From: DATAXP01 sp036272935
GTDB taxonomy: Bacteria > Planctomycetota > Planctomycetia > Pirellulales > PNKZ01
Assembly (NCBI GenBank): GCA_036272935.1
Contig: DATAXP010000147.1
Coordinates: forward strand, 1-44,187
DNA: 44,187 bases
Reading direction: 5' to 3'
Part shown: positions 16,938-24,163 of the stretch, in pieces
How positions within the stretch are numbered: the first letter of the stretch is position 1
Layout: every line of letters starts with the position of its first letter
Program-made: the position numbers and the translations under genes
The notes under the pieces: model-generated
Told to the model about the DNA's origin: nothing
Seen by the model: the letters and a program-made list of their open reading frames with translations, nothing else
Database searches by the model: none

Positions 16938-16971
16938 TTGACAGATTCACACATTCCATTAAATTATGAAT
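16938..16971 (+). promoter_or_regulatory. Promoter with dyad upstream of the ArsR/SmtB-type regulator gene
   Basis: A perfect -35 TTGACA (16938-16943) is followed after 16 nt by TAAATT (16960-16965), giving a start near 16972 and a leader of about 35 nt. The dyad ATTCA (16945-16949) ... TGAAT (16967-16971), 27 bp in total, spans the -10 and is a candidate operator for the regulator's own control. TTCA/TGAA half-sites are usual for ArsR/SmtB proteins, though the spacing here differs from the SmtB operator. Confidence 0.5.
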
Positions 16972-17006
16972 TGTTGGATCGTTACTGACTTTTCGCCGAG
17001 CAATCC

Positions 17007-17429
17007 ATGTCGCTGCCGCGCTGCCAGCCGTCGGAGCATGCACTGCATCCCAGCCTGTCGGAGCTCGACGATGAAACACTGGAGCGAACGGCCGCGATCT
17101 TTCGGGCGCTCGGCGACCCAGGCCGGCTGCGAATCCTCGCCTGGTTGGCCCGAGGGCCGTTGTGTGTGACGGAACTGGCCGCGTCGTTGGACGAGAATGT
17201 GTCGACGGTTTCGCAGCGTCTCAAGCTGCTGCGCAGCGAGCGCTTGGCACGCAGCCGCCGCGAAGGCAAGCACATTTTTTACGCGCTCGCCGATCGGCAT
17301 GTCGCCGAGCTGGTCGCCAATGCGTTGGAACATGCGAACGAGCGTTTGAATCGGGGGAAACCGGACAGCGTGCCCCGCGCACGGCCGGCGCCCGCCAATG
17401 GCGTACGTTCGCGAAAAACGTCTCGTTGA
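17007..17429 (+). CDS. ArsR/SmtB-family zinc-sensing repressor
   Basis: Winged-helix regulator of 140 residues. The DNA-binding core is LGDPGRLRILAWLARGPLCVTELAASLDENVSTVSQRLKLL followed by a basic wing (SRREGKHIFYALAD). The alpha5 metal site is complete: Asp, His two residues later, His at +13 and Glu at +16 in DRHVAELVANALEHANE, the same spacing as D104/H106/H117/E120 of SmtB. This predicts Zn2+ sensing. The alpha3 site is reduced to one Cys (PLCV). It is divergent from the ZIP gene and followed after 34 nt by the His-rich gene. The C-terminal 25 residues are basic and extra. Confidence 0.9.
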   Translation: MSLPRCQPSEHALHPSLSELDDETLERTAAIFRALGDPGRLRILAWLARGPLCVTELAASLDENVSTVSQRLKLLRSERLARSRREGKHIFYALADRHVAELVANALEHANERLNRGKPDSVPRARPAPANGVRSRKTSR

Positions 17430-17463
17430 TTGTCACGCCCTTTAGGAAGGAAGGATTACTGCC

Positions 17464-17820
17464 ATGACCAAATCCGGTGAAGTCCACAAGCACCATGACC
17501 ATCAGCACGGCCCCGGCTGCGGCCATCCGTCGATCAAGCACGACGGACATGTCGATTACCTGCACGATGGCCATCTGCACCATCAGCAAGCCGACGGCAC
17601 GGTGGTCGAGCATGCAGTCCAAGTCAGTGCGGCAAATCCGACAACATGCACTCCGAAGCACGACTGTTCAGGCCACGACGCGAAGCACGTACACGGCCCC
17701 GGCTGTGGTCACCCTGCGGTGCCTCATGGCGACCACGTCGATTACCTCGTCGAGGGGCACCTGCACCATCCGCACGGCAGCCATTGCGACGACCACGGCA
17801 AACTGGAAGTAACAGGATGA
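17464..17820 (+). CDS. Histidine-rich metal-binding protein with two internal repeats
   Basis: Soluble protein of 118 residues, about one quarter His, with no signal peptide or membrane segment. Two copies of a unit, HGPGCGHPSIKHDGHVDYL plus GHLHH (residues about 15-40) and HGPGCGHPAVPHGDHVDYL plus GHLHH (about 77-105), flank a Cys-containing linker. Similar small proteins elsewhere accompany zinc transport genes and are sometimes mislabelled as permeases. A zinc-buffering or chaperone role is likely. AAGGAAGG supplies a strong ribosome site, and the stop overlaps the next start (ATGA, 17817-17820), so it is coupled to the Fur-type gene. Confidence 0.8.
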   Translation: MTKSGEVHKHHDHQHGPGCGHPSIKHDGHVDYLHDGHLHHQQADGTVVEHAVQVSAANPTTCTPKHDCSGHDAKHVHGPGCGHPAVPHGDHVDYLVEGHLHHPHGSHCDDHGKLEVTG

Positions 17821-18266
17821 AGGTGACCAAGCGCGCCAAACAGCCCGACTTCGCGGCATATCGCGATCGTATTCGCCAAGCGGGTTTGCGTAGCACGCAA
17901 GCCCGCGTGGCGATTTTAGAACGCCTGCACCAAGCGAGCGGTCCCATGACCCACGCGCAGGTCGCCGAGGAACTGGAGAACCGTGGCTTCGACAAAACCA
18001 CGATCTATCGCAGTCTCGTCGAGTTGGCCGAGGCGAGAATTCTGTCGCGCATGGAGCTTGGCGATCACGTGTGGCGGTACGAACTGCGCGATTCCGGCGA
18101 CAAGCGGCAGGACGACCATCTACACTTCGTATGCGTCGACTGCGGACGGATCGAGTGCCTGGAAGGCACAAGCGCCCAGGCGGCCCTGGCGCCGTCGATC
18201 AAACGCGCCGCCACCGGCACAATCAGCGACGTGCTGCTGAAAGGGCATTGCCGGCAGTGCGAATAG
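17817..18266 (+). CDS. Fur-family metalloregulator (Zur-like)
   Basis: Protein of 149 residues. The N-terminal winged helix (YRDRIRQAGLRSTQARVAILERL, then THAQVAEEL and KTTIYRSLVELAE) is followed by a dimerisation domain with DHLHFVCVDCGRIECLEG and a final HCRQCE. The two CxxC pairs form the structural Zn(Cys)4 site of Fur proteins, and HxH-type ligands are present. Zur is favoured by the neighbouring ZIP, SmtB-type and His-rich genes, but Fur or PerR-like roles are not excluded. The ATG at 17817 overlaps the upstream stop; longer frames would lie inside the His-rich gene. The last codons and stop lie in a 15-bp tandem repeat. Confidence 0.9.
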   Translation: MKVTKRAKQPDFAAYRDRIRQAGLRSTQARVAILERLHQASGPMTHAQVAEELENRGFDKTTIYRSLVELAEARILSRMELGDHVWRYELRDSGDKRQDDHLHFVCVDCGRIECLEGTSAQAALAPSIKRAATGTISDVLLKGHCRQCE

Positions 18267-18297
18267 CGGCAGTGCGAATAGCGGCAGTGCGAATAGC
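18253..18297 (+). repeat. Three tandem copies of a 15-bp unit over the Fur-gene stop codon
   Basis: CGGCAGTGCGAATAG is repeated exactly three times (18253-18267, 18268-18282, 18283-18297). The first copy encodes the terminal Arg-Gln-Cys-Glu and the TAG stop, so each extra copy repeats the end of the gene, including its stop, in frame. Such perfect short duplications point to recent slippage. Bases 18298-18433 show no gene. Confidence 0.97.
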
Positions 18298-18433
18298 GGC
18301 CGCGCACGACCATGCTCCTTTCTCCCAGCGCTTGACCGAGCCAACGGCGACCGCTAGCCTATCAGTCGGTTTTCATGCGATAGGTTCTGCCCTCACGCCC
18401 GCCCTGCTACGAACCTGCCCGCTTTTGCGTTGA

Positions 18434-19279
18434 TTCAAAGGTTCGCCGCCGCACGCCAGTTCGGTTGCCGGCCGCAGATCAACGCCCGCCACGGAGCTTC
18501 GCCGTCATGTCCCGAGCAATCGGCAAGACGCGTGCGTGCTTGGCGATGATGGTTCAGGAAGCGAGCAATCGGTCGCCGACGGCATCACTTGGGCCATTTC
18601 CGCCGGTGCCGACATCATTTCGATGAGCCTCGGCAGCTCGCAGCCGAGCCCGGTGATCTATGCCGCCATCCAGGCCGCCTGTGCGGCCGGAAAATTCATC
18701 ATCTGTGCCGCCGGCAACGACGGCGAGCAAGCCGGGCAAGATACCGTCGACTACCCGGGGCGTTGGAAGGAAACGATCGCTGTCGCTGCGGTCGACGACA
18801 CCGGGCAGGTTGCCGATTTTTCGAGTCGCGGGCCGGAGGTCGATATCGCAGCCCCCGGCGTCAACATTCTCAGCACCTTCCTAAACGGCGGCTATGCGCG
18901 ACTTTCGGGCACTTCGATGGCCACGCCTTTTGTGAGCGGTGTGGTCGCGCTGGCACTGTCGAAACATCGGGCGCTTGGCGGCGCAACGCCACTTTCGGAT
19001 GTCGACGATCTGCGCGAGCATCTTCAGAAATCCGCCGACGCGGCTGGCAGCGGGCCGAACGATCCAGCGTACGGATGGGGCCTCATCGACCCAACGCGCC
19101 TGTTGGCCGTTGACGACATTCCGCCGACAACACCCGCGACCGACGCTATTCCTGCCCTGCGTATGCCGCTCACGCTGGTTATCGACGGACAGCCGATCAC
19201 CGGCGCTTGGGTGTTCACGCCCGACGCCGCGACAAACTCATCGGCTCATGCACTGCTCCATCAAATTGCAGCGGGCTGA
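18434..19279 (+). pseudogene. Subtilisin-like (S8) peptidase remnant without Asp and His active-site blocks
   Basis: From GTG 18536 the frame encodes 247 residues of subtilase C-terminal half: VLGDDGSGSE, ADIISMSLGSS, oxyanion Asn in CAAGND, DYPGRW, FSSRGPEVDIAAPGVNI, and the catalytic Ser in LSGTSMATPFVSG. The Asp (D-T/S-G) and His (HGTHVAG) blocks that should precede it are missing. In the open frame before it, HASSVAG (18452-18472) may be a decayed HGTHVAG. The frame is closed by TGA at 18431. No catalytic triad means an inactive enzyme unless supplied in trans. The C-terminal about 45 residues have no known domain. It precedes the cytochrome-like genes on the same strand by 37 nt. Confidence 0.7.
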
Positions 19280-19316
19280 TCGGGCCAGCGCATCCGCAAA
19301 ACTCAATCAAGTACGA

Positions 19317-20711
19317 ATGAAACCTCAAATCATGCTTACTTGCCTTCTGGCATCGATTGTTGGCCTGACGCCGGCCGAGGCGGTCGCCGCGGCGTTGGTC
19401 GACGTGCCGTCGTTGCCCGCCGGCACACAGGGGCAAACGCGCTACCTGGTGCTCACGTCGTCGACCCACGACGAGCGGCGACAGCAGGCCCAAGCGGTCA
19501 GCTTTCTGCTGAATTCGGTGAGCCGCTCCCGCGTCATCGTGCAGCCAATCGTGGTTGGCGCCGAGAGCGCATTGCTGCGTTTCGACCTGGCGGCATACGC
19601 CGACTTTCGCCAGCCCGAAACGTATACGCAGCTCTTTACAGCCTGGGAACGGCTTGCGAAGGACGATCCGTATTTTCACATCCGCACGCAAGTTGCTGCC
19701 GGAAGCAAAATTGACGAGGTGACCACCGACGTCGGCTGGATCGACTTGGCCGCGGCCAAGAAGTTGCGCGAGCTAACGGGAAGCTTCGGGGCCGTGTTGC
19801 GGGCCGATTATTTTGTCGCCACGGTCGGTGGGGCAGCGTACTACGAGTGGGCGGGCATCCCCGAGCACGAAGCCGATTTCTATAAGCTGTTCGGCGTCGA
19901 CACAGCGACGGTGAATCGGCTGGCCGCCGACTCCGCCGCCAATTTGTTCCGCTCGCACGTCACCAACAAGCCACGTCGCATCATCGAACGACCCGGCGTG
20001 TTTGGCACCGTGCTGCAAACCAAAGATGTCGATCGCGAATCCCCCGATCGCGATCCGCTGCGCAATCCAATCGACTTTCAAACGCAGCGGTTCGACTTTC
20101 AGGCGTCGGAGCTGTTCGCACTCGGCGCCAACAAGCTCTGGCGCGTCGCTTTGTACGACGCTCAAGGGAACCGGCAGGCGACCGTACCTGACCGAGTGGC
20201 AAAGGACTTCGCCGGCGATGGCATCATTGCGCCGTTGGTGAGCTGCCTGCGCTGTCACGAACGCAATGGCGGACGAGCTGGATTGCAACCATTTCACGAC
20301 AGCCAAACCGAACTGATCAACGCGGTGGGACTGAGCACGTACGTTCCCGAAGTGGCCCAACGGATCGGTCAACTGTACGACCCGATGCGCATGGACAAGG
20401 CGATGACGCGGGCGCGCGAGGACTACGCCGAAGCCGTCGCCATGGCGACCGGCGGCCTATCCCCCGCCGAGACAACCGATCTGCTGGTGGAGATGTACGC
20501 CAGTTACCTCGACCATCCCGTGACCCCCGAGCAGGCGGCGTACGAATTGGGAATCGAGCACAAGCAATTGGCCGAAGCCCTGGCCGGCAGCCGAGACGCG
20601 ATCACCCTGGCCGTTGGCGCCGGCATGATCGTCAATCGGGCGGCTTGGGCCTCGGCCTTCGGGGACGCAGCGCTTCGAGCCGAGCAGTTTCGCTTGCGAG
20701 GAAAGCCATGA
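19317..20711 (+). CDS. Secreted single-heme c-type cytochrome-like protein
   Basis: Protein of 464 residues with a Sec signal peptide (MKPQIMLTCLLASIVGLTPAEAVA). One CxxCH heme attachment motif, CLRCHE, lies near residue 312 in a long otherwise unassigned protein. The N-terminal domain begins SLPAGTQGQTRYLVLTSS and QAVSFLLNSVSRSRVIVQP, a pattern I associate with planctomycete-specific secreted proteins of unknown role. The motif suggests covalent heme attachment in the periplasm; the axial second ligand was not identified. The in-frame open region before 19317 overlaps the subtilase remnant, so the ATG before the signal peptide is preferred. Its stop overlaps the next start (ATGA, 20708-20711). 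Confidence 0.75.
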   Translation: MKPQIMLTCLLASIVGLTPAEAVAAALVDVPSLPAGTQGQTRYLVLTSSTHDERRQQAQAVSFLLNSVSRSRVIVQPIVVGAESALLRFDLAAYADFRQPETYTQLFTAWERLAKDDPYFHIRTQVAAGSKIDEVTTDVGWIDLAAAKKLRELTGSFGAVLRADYFVATVGGAAYYEWAGIPEHEADFYKLFGVDTATVNRLAADSAANLFRSHVTNKPRRIIERPGVFGTVLQTKDVDRESPDRDPLRNPIDFQTQRFDFQASELFALGANKLWRVALYDAQGNRQATVPDRVAKDFAGDGIIAPLVSCLRCHERNGGRAGLQPFHDSQTELINAVGLSTYVPEVAQRIGQLYDPMRMDKAMTRAREDYAEAVAMATGGLSPAETTDLLVEMYASYLDHPVTPEQAAYELGIEHKQLAEALAGSRDAITLAVGAGMIVNRAAWASAFGDAALRAEQFRLRGKP

Positions 20712-21256
20712 AGCAATGGTGTTGTTGGTTCTGCATTTCGTTGCTGAGCGGAACGCCAGCGTCGCTTGCCGGCGGACGTTCTATCGCCGTGACCACGAAC
20801 ACCGTGGCCGCGACGGGATTGGTCGTCACGCAATTTGCCGTTCCAGTCGCGGTGCCGCAGTACACGGTCCCCGTGGCGCCGACGAGCTTTGTTCAATACG
20901 GCGGCCAGCTCTCGGCTTCCAGCGGCATAACGACCGAAGCGCTGGAAGATCGCATCGTCGCCAAGGTGCTGAAGGGTTTGCAAGCGTCGGGAACGATCAA
21001 GGCCGCGGCGGCGCCATCGCTGGTCGGGCGTGCGTGCGCAACTTGTCATGGCGCGACGAATCCGAAGGCGGGCCTGTCGCTCGCTGCCACGACGGCGCTC
21101 ACTGCCGACGAGCGGCTGAAAAGCATCTCGCGCGTGTTGGCTGATGACCCACAGCTCCGCATGCCGCCAAGTTCGAGCGGCATCAAGTTGTCGGCTGAGG
21201 AGCTAGGAAAGTTGTTGCAAGAATTGTCCCAAGTACCGAAGGAGGATCAACAATGA
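20708..21256 (+). CDS. Secreted small c-type cytochrome-like protein
   Basis: Protein of 182 residues with a hydrophobic N-terminus (MKQWCCWFCISLLSGTPASLAGG). A Val/Pro/Thr-rich stretch (VVTQFAVPVAVPQYTVPVAP) is followed by a helical part and a C-terminal c-type domain with CATCHG near residue 114, KAGLSL, and MPPSSSGIKLSAEEL. MPP near the C-terminus is a usual Met axial-ligand context in cytochrome c domains. It probably acts in the periplasm in electron transfer with its coupled neighbour. It overlaps the genes on both sides by 4 nt. The Cys-rich signal region could hold a lipobox-like site, but none is clear. Confidence 0.78.
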   Translation: MKQWCCWFCISLLSGTPASLAGGRSIAVTTNTVAATGLVVTQFAVPVAVPQYTVPVAPTSFVQYGGQLSASSGITTEALEDRIVAKVLKGLQASGTIKAAAAPSLVGRACATCHGATNPKAGLSLAATTALTADERLKSISRVLADDPQLRMPPSSSGIKLSAEELGKLLQELSQVPKEDQQ

Positions 21257-21591
21257 CCAAGATCGCGATGGCCTTAATGGTTCTGTATGGCGTGTTTTCA
21301 TGCGGTGTGTGTCGACCGTTGGCTGCATGTCCGCCTGTGGCTGTGCAATCGCTGTCGGTTCCGGTGACGGTGATTCCCGCATGCGGCGTGGCGACCGTTC
21401 AGACCGCCGTCGCCCAGCCGGTGGTAATGACGCTAGTGCAACCCACCGCGACGATCGTTTCGCCGGTGATTCAAGTGGTTGCGACTCCGGTCGTCGTACA
21501 TCAGCAAGTGGTGCGGCAACGCGTCGTGCAGCCGCGGCAGGTGACTCGCAGCCGATCGGTATCGCGCGTCGGCGGTCTCGGTTTCTTTTGA
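21253..21591 (+). CDS. Small secreted Val/Gln-rich protein of unknown function
   Basis: Protein of 112 residues, coupled by an ATGA overlap to the upstream cytochrome-like gene. It has an N-terminal hydrophobic segment with Cys (MTKIAMALMVLYGVFSCGVC), then repetitive Val/Pro/Thr/Gln sequence (QSLSVPVTVIPACGVATVQ, QPVVMTLVQPTATIVSPVIQ) and a basic tail (RQRVVQPRQVTRSRSVSR) ending GGLGFF. The Val/Pro-rich part echoes the same stretch in the preceding protein, suggesting a shared surface or assembly role. No domain was recognised. It is 58 nt before the first gene of the phage-derived locus, and I see no terminator between them. Confidence 0.65.
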   Translation: MTKIAMALMVLYGVFSCGVCRPLAACPPVAVQSLSVPVTVIPACGVATVQTAVAQPVVMTLVQPTATIVSPVIQVVATPVVVHQQVVRQRVVQPRQVTRSRSVSRVGGLGFF

Positions 21592-21649
21592 ACCGCAACT
21601 GCCGAAACGAGCCACATTGACGTAACTCGAGCGGTCGGAGGAAGACACC

Positions 21650-22015
21650 GTGGACTCGATCCGCAACGAACGACGATTGATCGACGAGCCGTCGAGCGTG
21701 CCGTGGGTCGAGCGATTCGCGGCGCTGTTTCCGTCAGTCGACGCCGCCACCGGTGCCGTTCAGGCCAGCGCGGGACATTCAAACCCTGCGAGTGGTCCGC
21801 CGGCAACCAGTGCAAACGAATTCGTGACCTCGGCCGCCCTAGCGGCGGCCGAGGCGCGATTCAACGAGGCGCTCGTGGCGATGGAAGCTCGACTGCTCGA
21901 ATCGACGCAATCGTACCTGGCCCGCGTGCTGTTGGGGCTCGATGCCAGTCGTCAGGCCGCGTTGCGGTACCGCCGAACTCGGGCCATCTCGTCTGGTGGG
22001 GACTCATGCAAATAA
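21650..22015 (+). CDS. Small unknown protein opening the phage-derived locus
   Basis: Protein of 121 residues starting at GTG 21650, which has a good GGAGG site 8 nt upstream. The middle is Ala/Thr/Ser-rich and is followed by a predicted amphipathic helix (ALAAAEARFNEALVAMEARLLESTQSYLARVL). No domain recognised. It overlaps the ParB-like gene by 10 nt, so the two are probably co-translated. Position ahead of the packaging genes suggests a phage-related role, which is inference only. Confidence 0.6.
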   Translation: MDSIRNERRLIDEPSSVPWVERFAALFPSVDAATGAVQASAGHSNPASGPPATSANEFVTSAALAAAEARFNEALVAMEARLLESTQSYLARVLLGLDASRQAALRYRRTRAISSGGDSCK

Positions 22016-22566
22016 GAGATCGGATTCGCGAGCTACGGCGAGTGCCGGCAATCGCGCTGCGTCCCAACCCGCGCAACTGGCGAACTCATCCTCGTCGGCA
22101 ACGCGACACCTTGCGGGGCGTCTTGGCCGAGGTGGGCTATGCCGACGCGCTCCTGGCACGCGAACTGCCCGACGGCACTTTGGAACTGATTGACGGCCAT
22201 CTACGCGCCGAAACCACGCCTGACATGGATGTACCGGTGCTGATTCTCGACGTCAACGCCGACGAAGCGAACAAGCTGCTCGTGCTGCTCGACCCCTTGG
22301 CCGACATGGCGGGGACCGACGAACGGCTACTTGGCGAACTTTTGCACGACGTTGATACCGACAACGATTCAGTGCGCAAGACACTCGAAGGCCTGGCACA
22401 CCGGGCGGGGATCGTCGACCTCGACCAGGTCGGCCCCGGCGGCGACGGCATCGAGCTAAGCGACCTTTATCAGGTCGTCGCCGAGTGCAGCGACGAGGCT
22501 GCCCAGCGCTCGTTGTTTGAACGTCTGACGAACGAGGGCTACAAGTGCCGACTCCTGACGCTGTGA
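22006..22566 (+). CDS. ParB/Sulfiredoxin-like N-terminal domain protein (phage type)
   Basis: Protein of 186 residues beginning with a ParB-like fold. IALRPNPRNWRTHPRRQRDTL replaces the usual L-x-P-N-x-x-N-x-R/H-x-x-x-Q pattern. It is followed by GTLELIDGHLRAETTPDMDVPVLILDVNADEANKLLVLLDPLADMA, where DGH(L)R matches the GHRR-type motif of ParB-box proteins. Phage versions are often joined to or followed by a DNA methyltransferase or sit next to terminase; here the next gene encodes an ABC-GNAT fusion. CTP-binding or DNA-binding activity is possible but unproven. Starts at ATG 22006 behind GGTGGGG. Confidence 0.75.
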   Translation: MQIRDRIRELRRVPAIALRPNPRNWRTHPRRQRDTLRGVLAEVGYADALLARELPDGTLELIDGHLRAETTPDMDVPVLILDVNADEANKLLVLLDPLADMAGTDERLLGELLHDVDTDNDSVRKTLEGLAHRAGIVDLDQVGPGGDGIELSDLYQVVAECSDEAAQRSLFERLTNEGYKCRLLTL

Positions 22567-22582
22567 GCGAAATGGGCTGCCG

Positions 22583-23698
22583 ATGAACACGATCGATCTT
22601 GAAGTCAGTTGCCCGGTGTACGATTCGTTCCGCGTGCAGCAAGTCGCCGGCATGTTCGACGTGCCGCTGGCTGCGAAGGCCACCGAACGCTTCCATGTCG
22701 ACCTGCCCGACTTCGCGGCCGATTGGCGCATCGGTTTGATCGTCGGCCCTTCGGGAAGTGGCAAGAGCACGCTCGCACGCCGCTTGTTCGAGCCGCAACT
22801 GTACACCAATCGCGCGTGGTCGGATCACGCGGCAGTGATCGACGGGTTGGGGGAGCTTCCGATCCGCGAAGTCACGGGGTTGTTTACTGCCGTGGGGTTT
22901 AGCTCGCCGCCGTCTTGGGTGAAGCCTTATCACGTGCTCAGCGGCGGAGAGCAATTCCGCTGCGATCTGGCCAGAGCGCTCGCGCGTGGCTTGCGGCGCG
23001 ACGCCGACAATTCGCTGGTCGACGGCGAAATGCCGATCGTCGCCTTCGACGAATTCACGAGCGTCGTCGATCGCAATGTCGCAAAGATCGGGTCAGCCGC
23101 CGTTGCCAAGGCCATCCGCAGCGGACACATCGCGTGCCGATTCATCGCCGTCACGTGCCATTACGACGTTGCCGAATGGCTCGAGCCCGATTGGACGATC
23201 GACATGGCCACGCGCACCAGCTTGCGGAGGTGTCTTCGGCGTCCATCGATCGAGCTACAAGTCTTTCGTTGCCGCAGCCGTGCATGGAGCCTGTTTGCAC
23301 GCCACCACTATCTGAGCGGCGCGCTGAACCCATCAGCCCGCTGCTTCATCGCGCTTTGGGACGGCGAGCCGGTAAGCTTCTGCGCCATGTTGCCCCTCAT
23401 GGGAAAACGTCGCCATTGGCGCATCAGCCGGATCGTCACGCTCCCCGATTACCAGGGAATCGGGATCGGCATGCGCGTTGCCGAGGCGGTCGCCGAGGTG
23501 CATCGCGAGCAAGGATTGCGCGTGAGCGTCACGGCGAGTCATCCCGCTTTGGTGGCACATTGCAACCGCTCACCGCAATGGCGCGCGGTGCGACTGATGA
23601 AAACCGGCTCCCGCGCACGATCACGCAGCAAGTATCGTGGTTCAGCGGGCCGAGCGGTCGTTTCGTTCGAGTATCTCGGCGCACCCGGAGCCGACTGA
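22583..23698 (+). CDS. ABC-type ATPase fused to a GNAT-like acetyltransferase domain
   Basis: Protein of 371 residues. The N-terminal ABC ATPase has Walker A GPSGSGKST (55-63), signature LSGGEQ (119-124), Walker B PIVAFDE with D156/E157 and D-loop VVD, and H-loop His193 in TCHYD. All nucleotide-site elements are intact, within only about 215 residues and with no membrane segments. Residues about 225-371 look like GNAT: RIVTLPDYQGIGIGMRVAEAV gives the acetyl-CoA loop Q-G-x-G-x-G (291-296). It sits between the ParB-like gene and the small terminase and is thus part of the phage cassette. Its role is not known to me; a DNA-associated (SMC/Rad50-like) ATPase or a modifying enzyme for particle proteins or DNA are guesses. 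Confidence 0.85.
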   Translation: MNTIDLEVSCPVYDSFRVQQVAGMFDVPLAAKATERFHVDLPDFAADWRIGLIVGPSGSGKSTLARRLFEPQLYTNRAWSDHAAVIDGLGELPIREVTGLFTAVGFSSPPSWVKPYHVLSGGEQFRCDLARALARGLRRDADNSLVDGEMPIVAFDEFTSVVDRNVAKIGSAAVAKAIRSGHIACRFIAVTCHYDVAEWLEPDWTIDMATRTSLRRCLRRPSIELQVFRCRSRAWSLFARHHYLSGALNPSARCFIALWDGEPVSFCAMLPLMGKRRHWRISRIVTLPDYQGIGIGMRVAEAVAEVHREQGLRVSVTASHPALVAHCNRSPQWRAVRLMKTGSRARSRSKYRGSAGRAVVSFEYLGAPGAD

Positions 23699-23704
23699 TC
23701 GATC

Positions 23705-24163
23705 ATGGTGGAACAACGCGAACGAGTGCTCGGCGAAGGACGGCGGCGCGAGGTCTGCGCGATCCTTGCCGTCGGCGGAACGCGCGAGGTTGCCGCTCAC
23801 TATGTTGGCTGTTCCGAGGCTGCAATTCTTGCTACCGCGCTGAAACACGACGACTTTCGTGAACAGCTTCATCGGTCCGAGTCGCAGCATGAAATCAGCC
23901 ACCTGCAAAATATCCAGGTTGCCGCGAAGAAAGAACAGAACTGGCGTGCGAGCGTCTGGGCGTTGGAACGTAAGTATCCGCAGCGCTACGGACGTCGGCG
24001 TCCGGACGTAATCACCACCGAGCAATTCGCCTTTCTTCTCACGCAACTCGGCGAGATCGTGGCCAAGGTAGTTCGCGACGACACGGATCGGCAACGTGTT
24101 CTGAAGCGGCTCAGGCTGCTGATGGCTCCTTCGCTGCGCGCTCGACAAAAGAGGAAGCAATGA
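23705..24163 (+). CDS. Terminase small subunit-like protein
   Basis: Protein of 152 residues directly before the large terminase. The N-terminal helix-turn-helix (REVCAILAVGGTREVAAHYVGCSEAAILA) would recognise the packaging site. QNWRASVWALERKYPQRYG matches the W-x-A-x-x-W-x-L-E-R-x-x-P-x-x-Y pattern common to small terminases. The C-terminus is basic (SLRARQKRKQ). It overlaps the large terminase start by 4 nt (ATGA, 24160-24163), so expression of the pair is coupled. Confidence 0.8.
   Translation: MVEQRERVLGEGRRREVCAILAVGGTREVAAHYVGCSEAAILATALKHDDFREQLHRSESQHEISHLQNIQVAAKKEQNWRASVWALERKYPQRYGRRRPDVITTEQFAFLLTQLGEIVAKVVRDDTDRQRVLKRLRLLMAPSLRARQKRKQ

Noticed and set aside
18253..18297. Possible CRISPR-like repeat
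   Set aside because: The units are directly adjacent with no spacers; it is a simple tandem duplication.
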